From contig NZ_LLZI01000225.1 of assembly GCF_001509485.1 (NCBI RefSeq), forward strand, positions 1 to 58,876: a DNA stretch of 58,876 bases. The letters are read 5' to 3'. The notes under the pieces are model-generated. The model ran no database searches. It had not been told where the DNA came from and was given only the letters and a program-made list of their open reading frames with translations. The translations under genes and the position numbers were made by a program. The DNA comes from Streptomyces sp. NRRL F-4489 (GTDB lineage: Bacteria > Actinomycetota > Actinomycetes > Streptomycetales > Streptomycetaceae). Shown piece by piece: positions 1 to 8,500 of the stretch (position 1 is the first letter of the stretch; each line of letters opens with the position of its first letter).

Positions 1-303
1 AAGAGACAGCCCGGACCCCCGCCTCCCGCGCCCGACTCGGTCCCCAGTCCCCCAACCGCGCAGGAAACCAGCGGTAACCGCCTCGCACAGGCCGCATTCC
101 TGCGCCTGCGCGCAGCATTCCGTTCTTGTGACCGGAAACCGCCGCTCCCTACCGTGGACGCACCAGGTGACGACCCCTGACGGAACGTGACACCACCACG
201 TCCGCGAGGTCTGCCACGTCCGCCACGTCAGGGCGTCACCGCGTCACGGCGCCCCCAGCGCGACCGCGCCACCGCGCCACAGCAGGAAGCGAGGTCCCTT
301 TCT
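1..303. other. Upstream region of ddaH-rocD
   Basis: No convincing gene is visible. The stretch is GC-rich and should hold the promoter of the ddaH-rocD pair. A stop-free reading in the ddaH frame extends back to position 187, but its residues are Pro/Arg-rich and unlike the family, so it is treated as leader sequence. Confidence 0.4.
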
Positions 304-1227
304 GTGCCCACCACCCAGCCCGGCGGCGCGCCCCTGAGCACGGCGCGCCGCACCGCCCGCGCCCGGCGCTATCTCCTCTGCCGGCCCACCCACTTCGCCG
401 TCGAGTACGCCATCAACCCCTGGATGCGCGAGGGCACCGAGGTCGATCCGGCCCTCGCCCTCCACCAGTGGGAAAACCTCGTCCGCGCCTATCGGGAGCA
501 CGGCCACACCACCGAGACCATCGAGCCGGTACCCGGCCTCCCCGACATGGTCTTCGCCGCCAACTCCGCCGTCGTGGTCGGCGGCCGCGCCTTCGGCTCG
601 CTCTTCCACGCGCCGCAGCGCCGCCCGGAGTCCCGCGAGTACGAGATCTGGTTCAAGGCTGCCGGCTACGACGTCTACCGGCCGGAATCGGTCTGCGAGG
701 GCGAGGGCGACCTCGTCCCGGTCGGCGGCCTTCTGCTCGCCGGTACCGGCTTCCGCACCTCCCGCGCGGCCCACGCCGAGGTCCAGGAGTTCTTCGGCCT
801 CCCGGTGATCAGCCTCCAGCTCACCGACCCGCACTTCTACCACCTGGACACGGCCCTCTTCGTCCTCGACGACGGCCTCGAAGCCGAAGCCGACCACAGG
901 ACCGACGCCGGCGCCCTCACCAGGAACAGCGTCGCCAGCCCCGGCCGTGGCCCCACCGTCGCCTACTACCCGGACGCCTTCTCCCCCGGCAGCCGCCAGG
1001 TCCTCCGCGCCCTCTTCCCCGACGCCGTCCTGGCCACCCGCGAGGACGCCCTCGCCTTCGGCCTCAACTCCGTCTCCGACGGCCGCCACGTCTTCATCGC
1101 GCCCCGGGCGACGCACCTCATCGACCAGCTCGCCGCCCGCGGCTACGTCCCCGTCCCCGTCGACCTCTCCGAGTTCCACAAGGCCGGCGGCGGCATCAAG
1201 TGCTGCACCCAGGAGCTCCGCCCATGA
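304..1227 (+). CDS. ddaH: Dimethylarginine dimethylaminohydrolase / amidinotransferase-fold protein
   Basis: A 307-residue protein of the guanidino-modifying (pentein) superfamily. It probably hydrolyses methylated arginine or arginine-like guanidines to citrulline-type products in the cytoplasm. The visible signature is the N-terminal YLLCRPTHFAVEYAINPWM, the FAANSA segment, the FYHLDTAL histidine region and a C-terminal GGGIKCCTQEL that should supply the catalytic cysteine (Cys300 or 301). The GTG at 304 is preferred: a purine-rich GGAAGCGAGG lies upstream, and the 39 codons before it are low-complexity. Its stop overlaps the next ATG (ATGA), so it is translationally coupled to rocD. The pairing suggests arginine-derivative breakdown feeding ornithine use. 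Confidence 0.88.
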   Translation: MPTTQPGGAPLSTARRTARARRYLLCRPTHFAVEYAINPWMREGTEVDPALALHQWENLVRAYREHGHTTETIEPVPGLPDMVFAANSAVVVGGRAFGSLFHAPQRRPESREYEIWFKAAGYDVYRPESVCEGEGDLVPVGGLLLAGTGFRTSRAAHAEVQEFFGLPVISLQLTDPHFYHLDTALFVLDDGLEAEADHRTDAGALTRNSVASPGRGPTVAYYPDAFSPGSRQVLRALFPDAVLATREDALAFGLNSVSDGRHVFIAPRATHLIDQLAARGYVPVPVDLSEFHKAGGGIKCCTQELRP

Positions 1228-2447
1228 CCACCGCACCCACCGGAACCCGCCGCTCCTCGGCCGCCCTCATCGAGGCCGAGGCCCCGGTCCTCGCCCACAA
1301 CTACCACCCGCTCCCCGTCGTCATCTCCCGCGCCGAGGGCGTCTGGGTCGAGGACGTCGAGGGCCGCCGCTACCTCGACATGCTGGCCGGCTACTCGGCG
1401 CTCAATTTCGGCCACCGCCACCCGGCCCTCATCGAGGCCGCCCACCGCCAGCTGGACGCGCTCACGCTCACCTCGCGCGCCTTCCACCACGACCGCCTGG
1501 CCGGCTTCGCCGCGGCCCTCGCCGACCTCACCGGCCTGGACATGGTCCTCCCCATGAACACCGGCGCCGAGGCCGTCGAAAGCGGCATCAAACTCGCCCG
1601 CAAATGGGCCTACGACGTCAAGGGCGTCCCCACCGACCAGGCCACCATCGTCGTGGCCGGCGGCAACTTCCACGGCCGCACCACCACCATCGTCAGCTTC
1701 TCCGACGACCCCGACGCCCGCACCGGCTTCGGCCCGTACACCCCCGGCTTCCGCACCGTCCCGTACAACGACCTGCCCGCCCTCGAAGCCGCCCTCGACG
1801 ACACGACCGCAGCCGTCCTGATCGAACCCATCCAGGGCGAGGCCGGCGTCCTCATCCCCGACGACGGCTACCTCGCCGGCGTCCGCGCCGCCACCACCCG
1901 CGCCAACTGCCTCTTCATCGCCGACGAAATCCAGTCCGGCCTGGGCCGCACCGGCACCACTCTCGCCGTCGAACACGAACGGGTCGTCCCCGACGTCATC
2001 CTCCTCGGCAAAGCCCTCGGCGGCGGCATCATCCCCGTCTCCGCCGTCGTCGCCCGCCGCGAGGTCATGTCCGTCCTCGGCCCGGGCCAGCACGGCTCAA
2101 CCTTCGGCGGCAACCCCTTGGCCGCGGCGGTCGGCTCAGCAGTGATCGACCTCCTCACCACCGGCGAATACCAATCCCACGCCACCACCCTCGGCAAGGT
2201 CCTCCACGCCGGCCTCACCGACCTCCTCGGCAAGGGCGTCACCGCGTTTCGCTCCCGCGGCCTCTGGGCCGGCATCGACATCGACCCCGCCCTCGGCACC
2301 GGCCGCACCCTCAGCGAACGCCTCCTGGCCAAAGGCATCCTCGTCAAGGACACCCACGGCTCCACCATCCGCCTGGCCCCAGCCCTCACCATCACCGAAC
2401 CCGAACTCACCTCCGCCCTGGACACCTTGGCCGCGACCCTCACCTAG
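1224..2447 (+). CDS. rocD: Ornithine aminotransferase
   Basis: A 407-residue class-III PLP aminotransferase converting ornithine plus 2-oxoglutarate to glutamate semialdehyde plus glutamate. Visible landmarks are MLAGYSALNFGHRHP near residue 53, MNTGAEAVES at 111-120, GGNFHGRT at 147, EPIQGEAGV at 201, and FIADEIQSG with PLP-contacting Asp234. The Schiff-base lysine is K263 in LLGKALGGG, and the TFGGNPLA segment is also present. Length is normal for RocD. The start is fixed by the 4-base overlap with ddaH, making a two-gene operon for the end of arginine catabolism. Confidence 0.93.
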   Translation: MTTAPTGTRRSSAALIEAEAPVLAHNYHPLPVVISRAEGVWVEDVEGRRYLDMLAGYSALNFGHRHPALIEAAHRQLDALTLTSRAFHHDRLAGFAAALADLTGLDMVLPMNTGAEAVESGIKLARKWAYDVKGVPTDQATIVVAGGNFHGRTTTIVSFSDDPDARTGFGPYTPGFRTVPYNDLPALEAALDDTTAAVLIEPIQGEAGVLIPDDGYLAGVRAATTRANCLFIADEIQSGLGRTGTTLAVEHERVVPDVILLGKALGGGIIPVSAVVARREVMSVLGPGQHGSTFGGNPLAAAVGSAVIDLLTTGEYQSHATTLGKVLHAGLTDLLGKGVTAFRSRGLWAGIDIDPALGTGRTLSERLLAKGILVKDTHGSTIRLAPALTITEPELTSALDTLAATLT

Positions 2448-2539
2448 CCCGCACCCGAAACCCCCACGGCGCCGGCCCATCCGTAGTACTCCTGAGAGCC
2501 GACAAAGAGACACCCACCCGCTCTCCCTCGGAGTCCCCC

Positions 2540-2893
2540 ATGGCCGTCCACCGCGTCGTACCCAACATCCACTCAGACGCCGCCCACGCCCAGGAGAGCC
2601 GTGACTTCTACGGCCTCCTGGGCTTCCACGAGGTCATGAACCACGGCTGGATCACAACCCTCGCCTCCCCGACCGCCCCAGCCGCCCAGATCAGCCTCAT
2701 GACCGGCGACAAAACCGCGCCCGTCACCCCCGACCTGAGCATCGAGGTCGACGACGTGGACGCGGCCTACGCGCTCATGCGGGTAAGCGGCACAGAGATC
2801 ATCCACCCTTTGCAGGACGAGGAATGGGGCGTCCGCCGATTCTTCGTTAGCGACCCCAACGGCCGCGTCATCAACATCCTGAGCCACCGCTGA
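2540..2893 (+). CDS. VOC (glyoxalase/bleomycin-resistance fold) protein
   Basis: A 117-residue single-domain vicinal-oxygen-chelate protein. It opens with a beta-alpha-beta module (HRVVPNIHSD, RDFYGLLGF). The second half shows the typical LSIEVDDVDAAYALM and the RRFFVSDPNGRVINILSH end that VOC proteins use for metal or ligand binding. The substrate cannot be read from sequence; candidates are small-molecule binding, isomerisation or drug sequestration. It lies 92 bases after rocD on the same strand but looks independent. The ATG at 2540 follows a CTCGGAG ribosome site. Confidence 0.85.
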   Translation: MAVHRVVPNIHSDAAHAQESRDFYGLLGFHEVMNHGWITTLASPTAPAAQISLMTGDKTAPVTPDLSIEVDDVDAAYALMRVSGTEIIHPLQDEEWGVRRFFVSDPNGRVINILSHR

Positions 2894-3157
2894 CGCCCGC
2901 GCCCTCCCGCCCCACAAAACCCCTCTCCCGCATACGAACCAACCGGGCACCAAGCGCATACCAGCCGGCCCCGCATACTCCCCACGCCTCAACAAGCGAG
3001 TCATACACCCAGAAATCCCCGACGAGAGCGAGCGGCGCCAGCACCGCGCAGCCGACCCTCAACGCGGTGAATCACCGCAACCTCGCCGCCAGGGCCGTCG
3101 AAACCCCCGGAGCAACCAACGCATACGGCGTCGGCTCATCCTTCTCGAACTCCCACA

Positions 3158-3514
3158 TCACGGCCAATCCACCATGGCCATGCAGAGAACAAACAGCACC
3201 ACAACCGCCAACGGCGCCATCAACGCCAGTATCGCCCTGCGTCCGGCATGCCGCGGCTCCCCCGACCCCCAAGCCACCGCCAACATCCCTGCCGGCGCCA
3301 AGAACCCGACCTTCAGCACGGTCATGGCCATCACCAGACTGGCATCGAACTCATGCGCCTTCCCCCCATTGCACGCATCACAGGCCATAGCCGAGAACCC
3401 GAGCACACCAAGCGCGAAGACTCCTGCAACTACCGTGGCCACACTCGAAACCAACGGCGCTACCCACCCCCGCGAGCCCCGCTCCCCACCCTCCGGCAAC
3501 TGCATCTCTTCCAT
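3158..3514 (-). CDS. Small multi-pass membrane protein
   Basis: About 118 residues with three hydrophobic helices: APLVSSVATVVAGVFALGV, MTVLKVGFLAPAGMLAVAW and ILALMAPLAVVVLFVLCMAM. The helices are separated by a short loop with CDAC and a basic loop GEPRHAGRR. No family is recognised. An ATG at 3514 is chosen over upstream starts because what precedes it lacks hydrophobic or conserved character; an ATG at 3505 is an alternative. It stands alone at the left edge of the toxin island. Confidence 0.55.
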   Translation of the reverse strand: MEEMQLPEGGERGSRGWVAPLVSSVATVVAGVFALGVLGFSAMACDACNGGKAHEFDASLVMAMTVLKVGFLAPAGMLAVAWGSGEPRHAGRRAILALMAPLAVVVLFVLCMAMVDWP

Positions 3515-3719
3515 ACCCGCCAGCCAACTGCACCCAGCCAAGCTGCACATGAGTGTGCACACTCAGAAATGCTAGGTACCAGCGCTCACGAACCCAATAG
3601 CCGCCACTGCCGCTGATCCGCACGGGATTTTTGGCACCACCCGCCCCGCCGCAGGCAAGAGAGAAACAAGCGGCCTCGCTTCCGATGCATTGACAGGCCA
3701 CCGAAACCCGAGGTTTACT

Positions 3720-4532
3720 CTACACGGAATCCATTCGATTTGTGATCTCCCGAACCCGCTCAACAAGCTCTTCGTCGGTCAGATCATCCGGGTCCCTCAA
3801 AACTGGATCAATCGAATAATCCTCAAGGGCAGAGAAAACCTCGTCGAGCGCGACCGCCAAAGGGGAAATAACACGATCCCCTTCATTCATAGCGCGACGT
3901 CGCGCATCGAGCCAGCCAGTAGCAAATTCTCGCGCCGACAAAGACCCTGCCACAAAGGCTCGCATGAGGTTCAATTGCTCCGCTGTGCCACTCCCCTCGG
4001 CAACATCCTCAGACCTCTTCCATGCGCCTTTCCTGGGCCCGAATTCCCTGGCAATACACATAAGCCCGGGCAGCTTGTCTTTCAGTTTTTTGGCATACCG
4101 AGCAAATTCTGCGCGCGCCTGGTCGACACCTTCCGGAACCGCACTCCTCATGAAGCGAGAATCGCCGGCAATGAGGACGCACCCTTGCACAGTAGAGAGC
4201 ATGGCACCATCAAACGATGAAGAAACGACCAAAAAGCGGTCCGAAAAATCTGTCAGTCCTCGCTCCAGGAACTCGCCCAGCGGCATAACGGAAGTCGAAT
4301 TGTCGATTCGATTCGACTGCAATGACACCGCAAACAACCCCGCTGCCCCACCAGCACGGCAGCCGGCAACCATGCGATGCCGCAGCTCCACGGTCAGCCC
4401 TTTACCGAGAAAGAATGGGGACACCTGCTTATCCCCGTCGGCCAGCCAATCCGCCCTGTAGTCGCCACCAGGAGAGAGAACTCTGCCCGCCAACTCCACG
4501 CCTGACCGGCTCACAGCGTCACCAATCACCAC
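3720..4532 (-). CDS. Two-domain protein with colicin D immunity-like C-terminus
   Basis: 270 residues. The C-terminal part, about residues 186-266, has the layout of the colicin D-type immunity family: a first helix MRAFVAGSLSAREFATGWL, basic ARRRAM, a hydrophobic LDEVFSALEDYSID, then LRDPDDLTDEELVERVREI. Members of that family bind and block a cognate nuclease toxin. The first 180 residues, with GEFLERGLTDFSDRFLVVSSS, match nothing I recognise and could be a second immunity unit or a regulatory domain. It overlaps the upstream small gene by 7 bases, so it is probably coupled to it. Base composition is clearly less GC-rich than the chromosome around it, as in acquired immunity cassettes. No matching colicin D-like toxin is present in the window. 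Confidence 0.7.
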   Translation of the reverse strand: MVIGDAVSRSGVELAGRVLSPGGDYRADWLADGDKQVSPFFLGKGLTVELRHRMVAGCRAGGAAGLFAVSLQSNRIDNSTSVMPLGEFLERGLTDFSDRFLVVSSSFDGAMLSTVQGCVLIAGDSRFMRSAVPEGVDQARAEFARYAKKLKDKLPGLMCIAREFGPRKGAWKRSEDVAEGSGTAEQLNLMRAFVAGSLSAREFATGWLDARRRAMNEGDRVISPLAVALDEVFSALEDYSIDPVLRDPDDLTDEELVERVREITNRMDSV

Positions 4533-4783
4533 AAAAACCCCTTATGGATAATATCCATAAACTGCCTGTCGCTAAGTCGCCACGCCGACCAGAATCTTCC
4601 ATCAGCGGCACGCAGCATTACCATCTTCCGCGACATGGGCTCTATGAAGCCGACCGCGCTCCCCTGCCTTTTATAGTTGAAACGATCGCCGAGCCGAAGG
4701 ACAAAACAACGAGGGGCACCTGCGGAGACCGGAGCCAGCTCCACAGTGGTGTCCCTCGCCCCACGACGGCGCCGCCGCCACAC
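4526..4783 (-). CDS. Small hypothetical protein coupled to the immunity-like gene
   Basis: 85 residues from a GTG start with GGGGAG about 11 bases upstream. After an arginine-rich opening it reads VELAPVSAG, LRLGDRFNYKRQGSAVGF, MSRKMVMLRAADGRFWSAW, a plausible small beta-rich fold. No family is recognised. Its end overlaps the start of the colicin-immunity-like gene, the arrangement expected of two co-translated immunity-island genes. It could also be the remnant of a longer gene. Confidence 0.4.
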   Translation of the reverse strand: MWRRRRRGARDTTVELAPVSAGAPRCFVLRLGDRFNYKRQGSAVGFIEPMSRKMVMLRAADGRFWSAWRLSDRQFMDIIHKGFLW

Positions 4784-5108
4784 TGACGCCGCCGCTCCCC
4801 GCCCACGTGAGTAGATGCGCTCTGAACACCTAGACCGTTCAGGCCCTGGCGGGCGTTCCTATCAGCCTCCACCGAATTAACGCGTCAATGCCGCATGCGA
4901 TGCCACCGAAGGGACGCCGCGCTAGACCCACTCGAGACTCATCGCTCTCCTCTTGCGGTTACTTATCGAAATTACCATGTGGTTTCTTCGGGCTGAAATA
5001 CCTTTACCTGGCGGCAAGTTGGTGACTCGGCGCGCTTTGACCCAATGCCGAGAATTCAGTTACGAACTAGCGACGCGCCCAAGCCCTTAAGTTCAGGTGA
5101 CCGCCGCG
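4784..5108. other. AT-richer intergenic gap inside the toxin island
   Basis: No credible coding sequence in either strand. Composition is noticeably lower in GC than the flanking chromosome. The gap separates the Rhs-linked immunity candidate from the downstream orphan immunity module and probably carries the promoter of the latter. Confidence 0.45.
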
Positions 5109-5537
5109 TCAGTCGGTTTCCGGGTGTACAACAACAGTTTCTACACCTGCTTCACCCAGCGCCCTTCTGACTATTTCGACCTCAATCTTGGTTCCCGACC
5201 TGCCGCTCTCGCGGAATGAACGCGCCGACTCTTTCACCTCTGCGAGAGTGCCCCCGTCCAGCTGCCGAAAAACCTTGAGGAGCACAGCCCCAACTTCACT
5301 ACCCTTGGCCAGGGAAATTCTCGACTCCGAGTTCTCCAAGAGGAGAGCATTACGCACATCACTAGGAATCGGCACACCGCCACCCATGTGCTGCGAACTC
5401 CCACACACCTCACACGCACCCTCGACGTCCCACCTGTGCCTGCCGTAAACGAGCGACTCGGTAGCCACTCCGGACGCCACTCCACCGCACCTACCACAAG
5501 GGAACTTGTACGCCGCAGACTGAAAAATCATTCCCAT
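5109..5537 (-). CDS. Candidate immunity protein for the Rhs toxin (zinc-ribbon-like)
   Basis: 142 residues. The N-terminal half has two CxxC pairs, FPCGRCGG and ACEVCGSS, spaced like a metal-binding ribbon. The C-terminal half, FRQLDGGTLAEVKESARSF followed by EIVRRALGEAGVETVV, has a helix-helix-strand pattern loosely like the ribosomal L7/L12 C-terminal fold. The gene starts 10 bases before the Rhs stop codon, so it is translationally coupled to the toxin end, the normal position of a cognate immunity gene. Function is inferred from position; the family is not recognised. Confidence 0.65.
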   Translation of the reverse strand: MGMIFQSAAYKFPCGRCGGVASGVATESLVYGRHRWDVEGACEVCGSSQHMGGGVPIPSDVRNALLLENSESRISLAKGSEVGAVLLKVFRQLDGGTLAEVKESARSFRESGRSGTKIEVEIVRRALGEAGVETVVVHPETD

Positions 5538-8500
5538 CCCCTCATTCGCATGTAGCGATGCACGATCTCATAGAATTGTTGTGAAGTGCCCGTCCCATCA
5601 CGAGGATGATGCCTCTGGAACAAGCCTCTATTCCACCAGCGGTGATGCAATTCTTCGTGAACAATGGTATCTCGCAGGTTCCGGCGGGAGTCAAAGGAGT
5701 GAGGACCTATGTGCGTCCCCCTGCCATGCGAAGATATCCCATGCCCCGCCCACGGACTGTATTGCGGCCGAAAGGCCAATCGGAGATCGTGAAAGTCCTC
5801 TTTGAGTATCGACTCAAGCGCACGATTACGACTCCTCGCTGTATCGCCAGTCACATGACTTAGATCACTGGCGAAAATATTCTTTCCGCTCCCCTTGCCT
5901 TCGGCATCTACCCGACCCTTTGAACTTTCACAGGAAAATAGTCCAAGCGGGTCCATCTGAATGACTGGATTTGCCACATAGGAAGTCGGATTCGGGGACG
6001 GAATTATACCCAGCGGATCACCAGAAATATACCTACCGGTCTCAACTTCGTAATATCTAGAAAGGTTATAGTTCAGCTGGGTTTCACTGTCGAAATATTG
6101 CCCAGGGAACCGCAACGGCGTATAGGCAGTTGCACTCTCAAGCCACGTAGCGGCACCCCACAGGTCTGCCCGAGACCTCCAAGATATATTGCCCGTTTTG
6201 TCGACGAGCTCCGATGGCCTCCCAACGAGGTCAGTAAAAACGCCGAAGAATCTTGCTTCAGCAAGTAGCGGGGCATCACCGTCCGAGAGGTGGCTCGGCG
6301 CGAACTTGCGCTCGGTTTGACTCAGGGGGATGAGACCCCCGTAGTCCCAAGTGAGCGAGATTCTCCCCAAAGAGCCTGACTTCTGGCTGCACTGTTCAGT
6401 TACGGTTACGCCATCCCAGCTGAACTCGATCAGTTCAGCAATGGTTGCCCCGCTTCGGGCGAGGCGTTGTTTGGCTAGGCGGCGACCCAAGGGATCGTAG
6501 AGGTACCGCCACTCAGAACCGTCAGGCGTAGTGACCGACGTCAAGCGATCTTCCGAATTCCACGCGTAGCGCCAAGTGTCCGGCTTCCGGGATATACGGC
6601 TCATCTGCCGAAGAGTTACGCGCCCCAGGAGGTCGTACTGGTAACGCATACGCCCTGCGCGCACAATGCGGGCGCCCTCGTACGTGCGGGTGCCTCGGGC
6701 TGAGGGGTTCGGGCGACAGTCCGGCCACGCCGCGTACGTCTGGTTGCCTGCCGCGTCGTACGCGTACGTCTCGGTCCAGTCGGTGGCGTGGACGGCGGTG
6801 ACGCGGCCCGCGGGGTCGAGGTCGAAGGTGCGGCGGCCGGTGTGGGAGTCGTGGAGGGCGGTGAGGTGGCCGTCGGGGCGGTAGGTGTAGGCGCGGTGGA
6901 GGATCTGGTGGGCCCCGGCCTGGGCGGTACCGGTGGGGTCGGTGGTGTGGGTGGGGGTGGTGGGGGCCGCTGACAGGGACTGGGTGGTGAGGCGGCCGGT
7001 GGGGTCCCAGGTGTGGGTGAGGTGGAGGGAGTTGTCGATGGTGCGGGTGAGTTCCTGGCCGGCGGCGTCGTAGGCGAAGGTCAGGGGGTGGCCGGCGATG
7101 TTCATGCCGGTGCGGTTGCCGGCTGCGTCGTAGGTGTAGGTGGTGTGGTGGCCGGTGGGGGTGGTGCGGGAGGTGCGGCGGCCGAGGACGTCGTAGGTGA
7201 ACGTCATGGTGCGGCCGTTGACCGTTTCGGTCAGGACGCGGCCGAGGGCGTCGCGGGTGTAGGTGACGGTGGCGTCGGGGTTGGCCGCCTGGCGGAGTTG
7301 GCCGGCGGAGTCGTGTTCGTAGGTGGTGATCAGTCCGGCGGCGTTCTTCTCGGTGATGCGGCCGAGGGCGTCGCGGGTGTAGGTGGTGACCTCGCCCAGG
7401 GCGTTGGTGCGGGAGGCCAGCTGGCCCGCCGCGTCGTACGCGTAGGTCAGGACGCGGTCGTCGAAGTCGGATTCGGATATCAGGTGGCCGGCGGGGTCGT
7501 AGGAATAATTCCAGGTGAGGCCCTGGGGGTTGGTGACCTGGGTGAGGCGGAGTTCGGTGTCGTGGGCGAACTCGTAGCGGGCGCCGTCCGGATCGGTGCG
7601 GGCGGCGAGCAGGTCGAAGTGGGTGTACGAGAAGTGGGTCGTCTGGCCCACGGCGTCGGTGTGGGTGAGGCGGTTGCCCTCGCCGTCATAGGTCCACGTC
7701 TCGGTGGCGCCGGTGGGGTCCGTACGGGAGAGCAGTTTTCCTTCGGTGGACCACTGGAGGTGGGTGGTGGCGCCCAGGGGGTCCGTGACGGAGGTGGTGC
7801 GGCCGAAGGCGTCGCGGGCGTAGTGGGTGGTGTGGCCCAGGGGGTCGGTGACCGCCACGGGGAGGCCGGCGGCGTTGCAGGTGATGCGGGTGGTGTTGCC
7901 GAGGGCGTCGGTGACGGTGGCGAGGTTGCCGCGCGGGTCGTGGGTGTAGGTGGTGGTGGCGCCGGCCGGGTCGGTGGTGGCGACGCGGTGGCCGTGGGCG
8001 TCGTAGGTGTGGGTCCAGGTGGCGCCGTCGGGGCCGGTGACGGTGCGGGGGTTGCCGTGGGAGTCGTAGGTCGTGGTGGAGGTCGTGCCGTCGGGGAGGG
8101 TGGCCAGCACCGGGCGGCCCGCGTCGTCGTAGGCGAAGTGGGTGGTGCGGCCCAGGGGGTCGGTGCTGGAGAGAACGCGGTGCTTGGTGTCGCGGGTGGT
8201 GCGCGTGGTGGCACCGGTCGGGTCGGTGGTCGCGACGATCTGGTGGCGGTCGTTGACCTGGTACGTGGTCAGCCGGTCCTGCGAGTTGTAGAAGCGGTTG
8301 GTGCGCAGGCCCGTTTCCGGGTCCGGGTCGCCCCAGACGTAGCGGGCGCGGAGGTGGCCGGCGATACCGCCCTGGGAGACGCAGCGGTCGGCCTCGTCGT
8401 AGGCGTAGGTGTAGCTGCTGCCGTTGGTGTCCGTCCAGGAGGTGATGCGGCCGGCGTCGTCGTAGGTGAAGCGGAGCGGGCGGTCGCAGGACGGCTTGGT

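Noticed and set aside
468..2447. Extension of the rocD frame back to 468
   Set aside because: The first 250 codons give Arg/Pro-rich nonsense opposite ddaH codons; rocD starts at the ATGA overlap at 1224.
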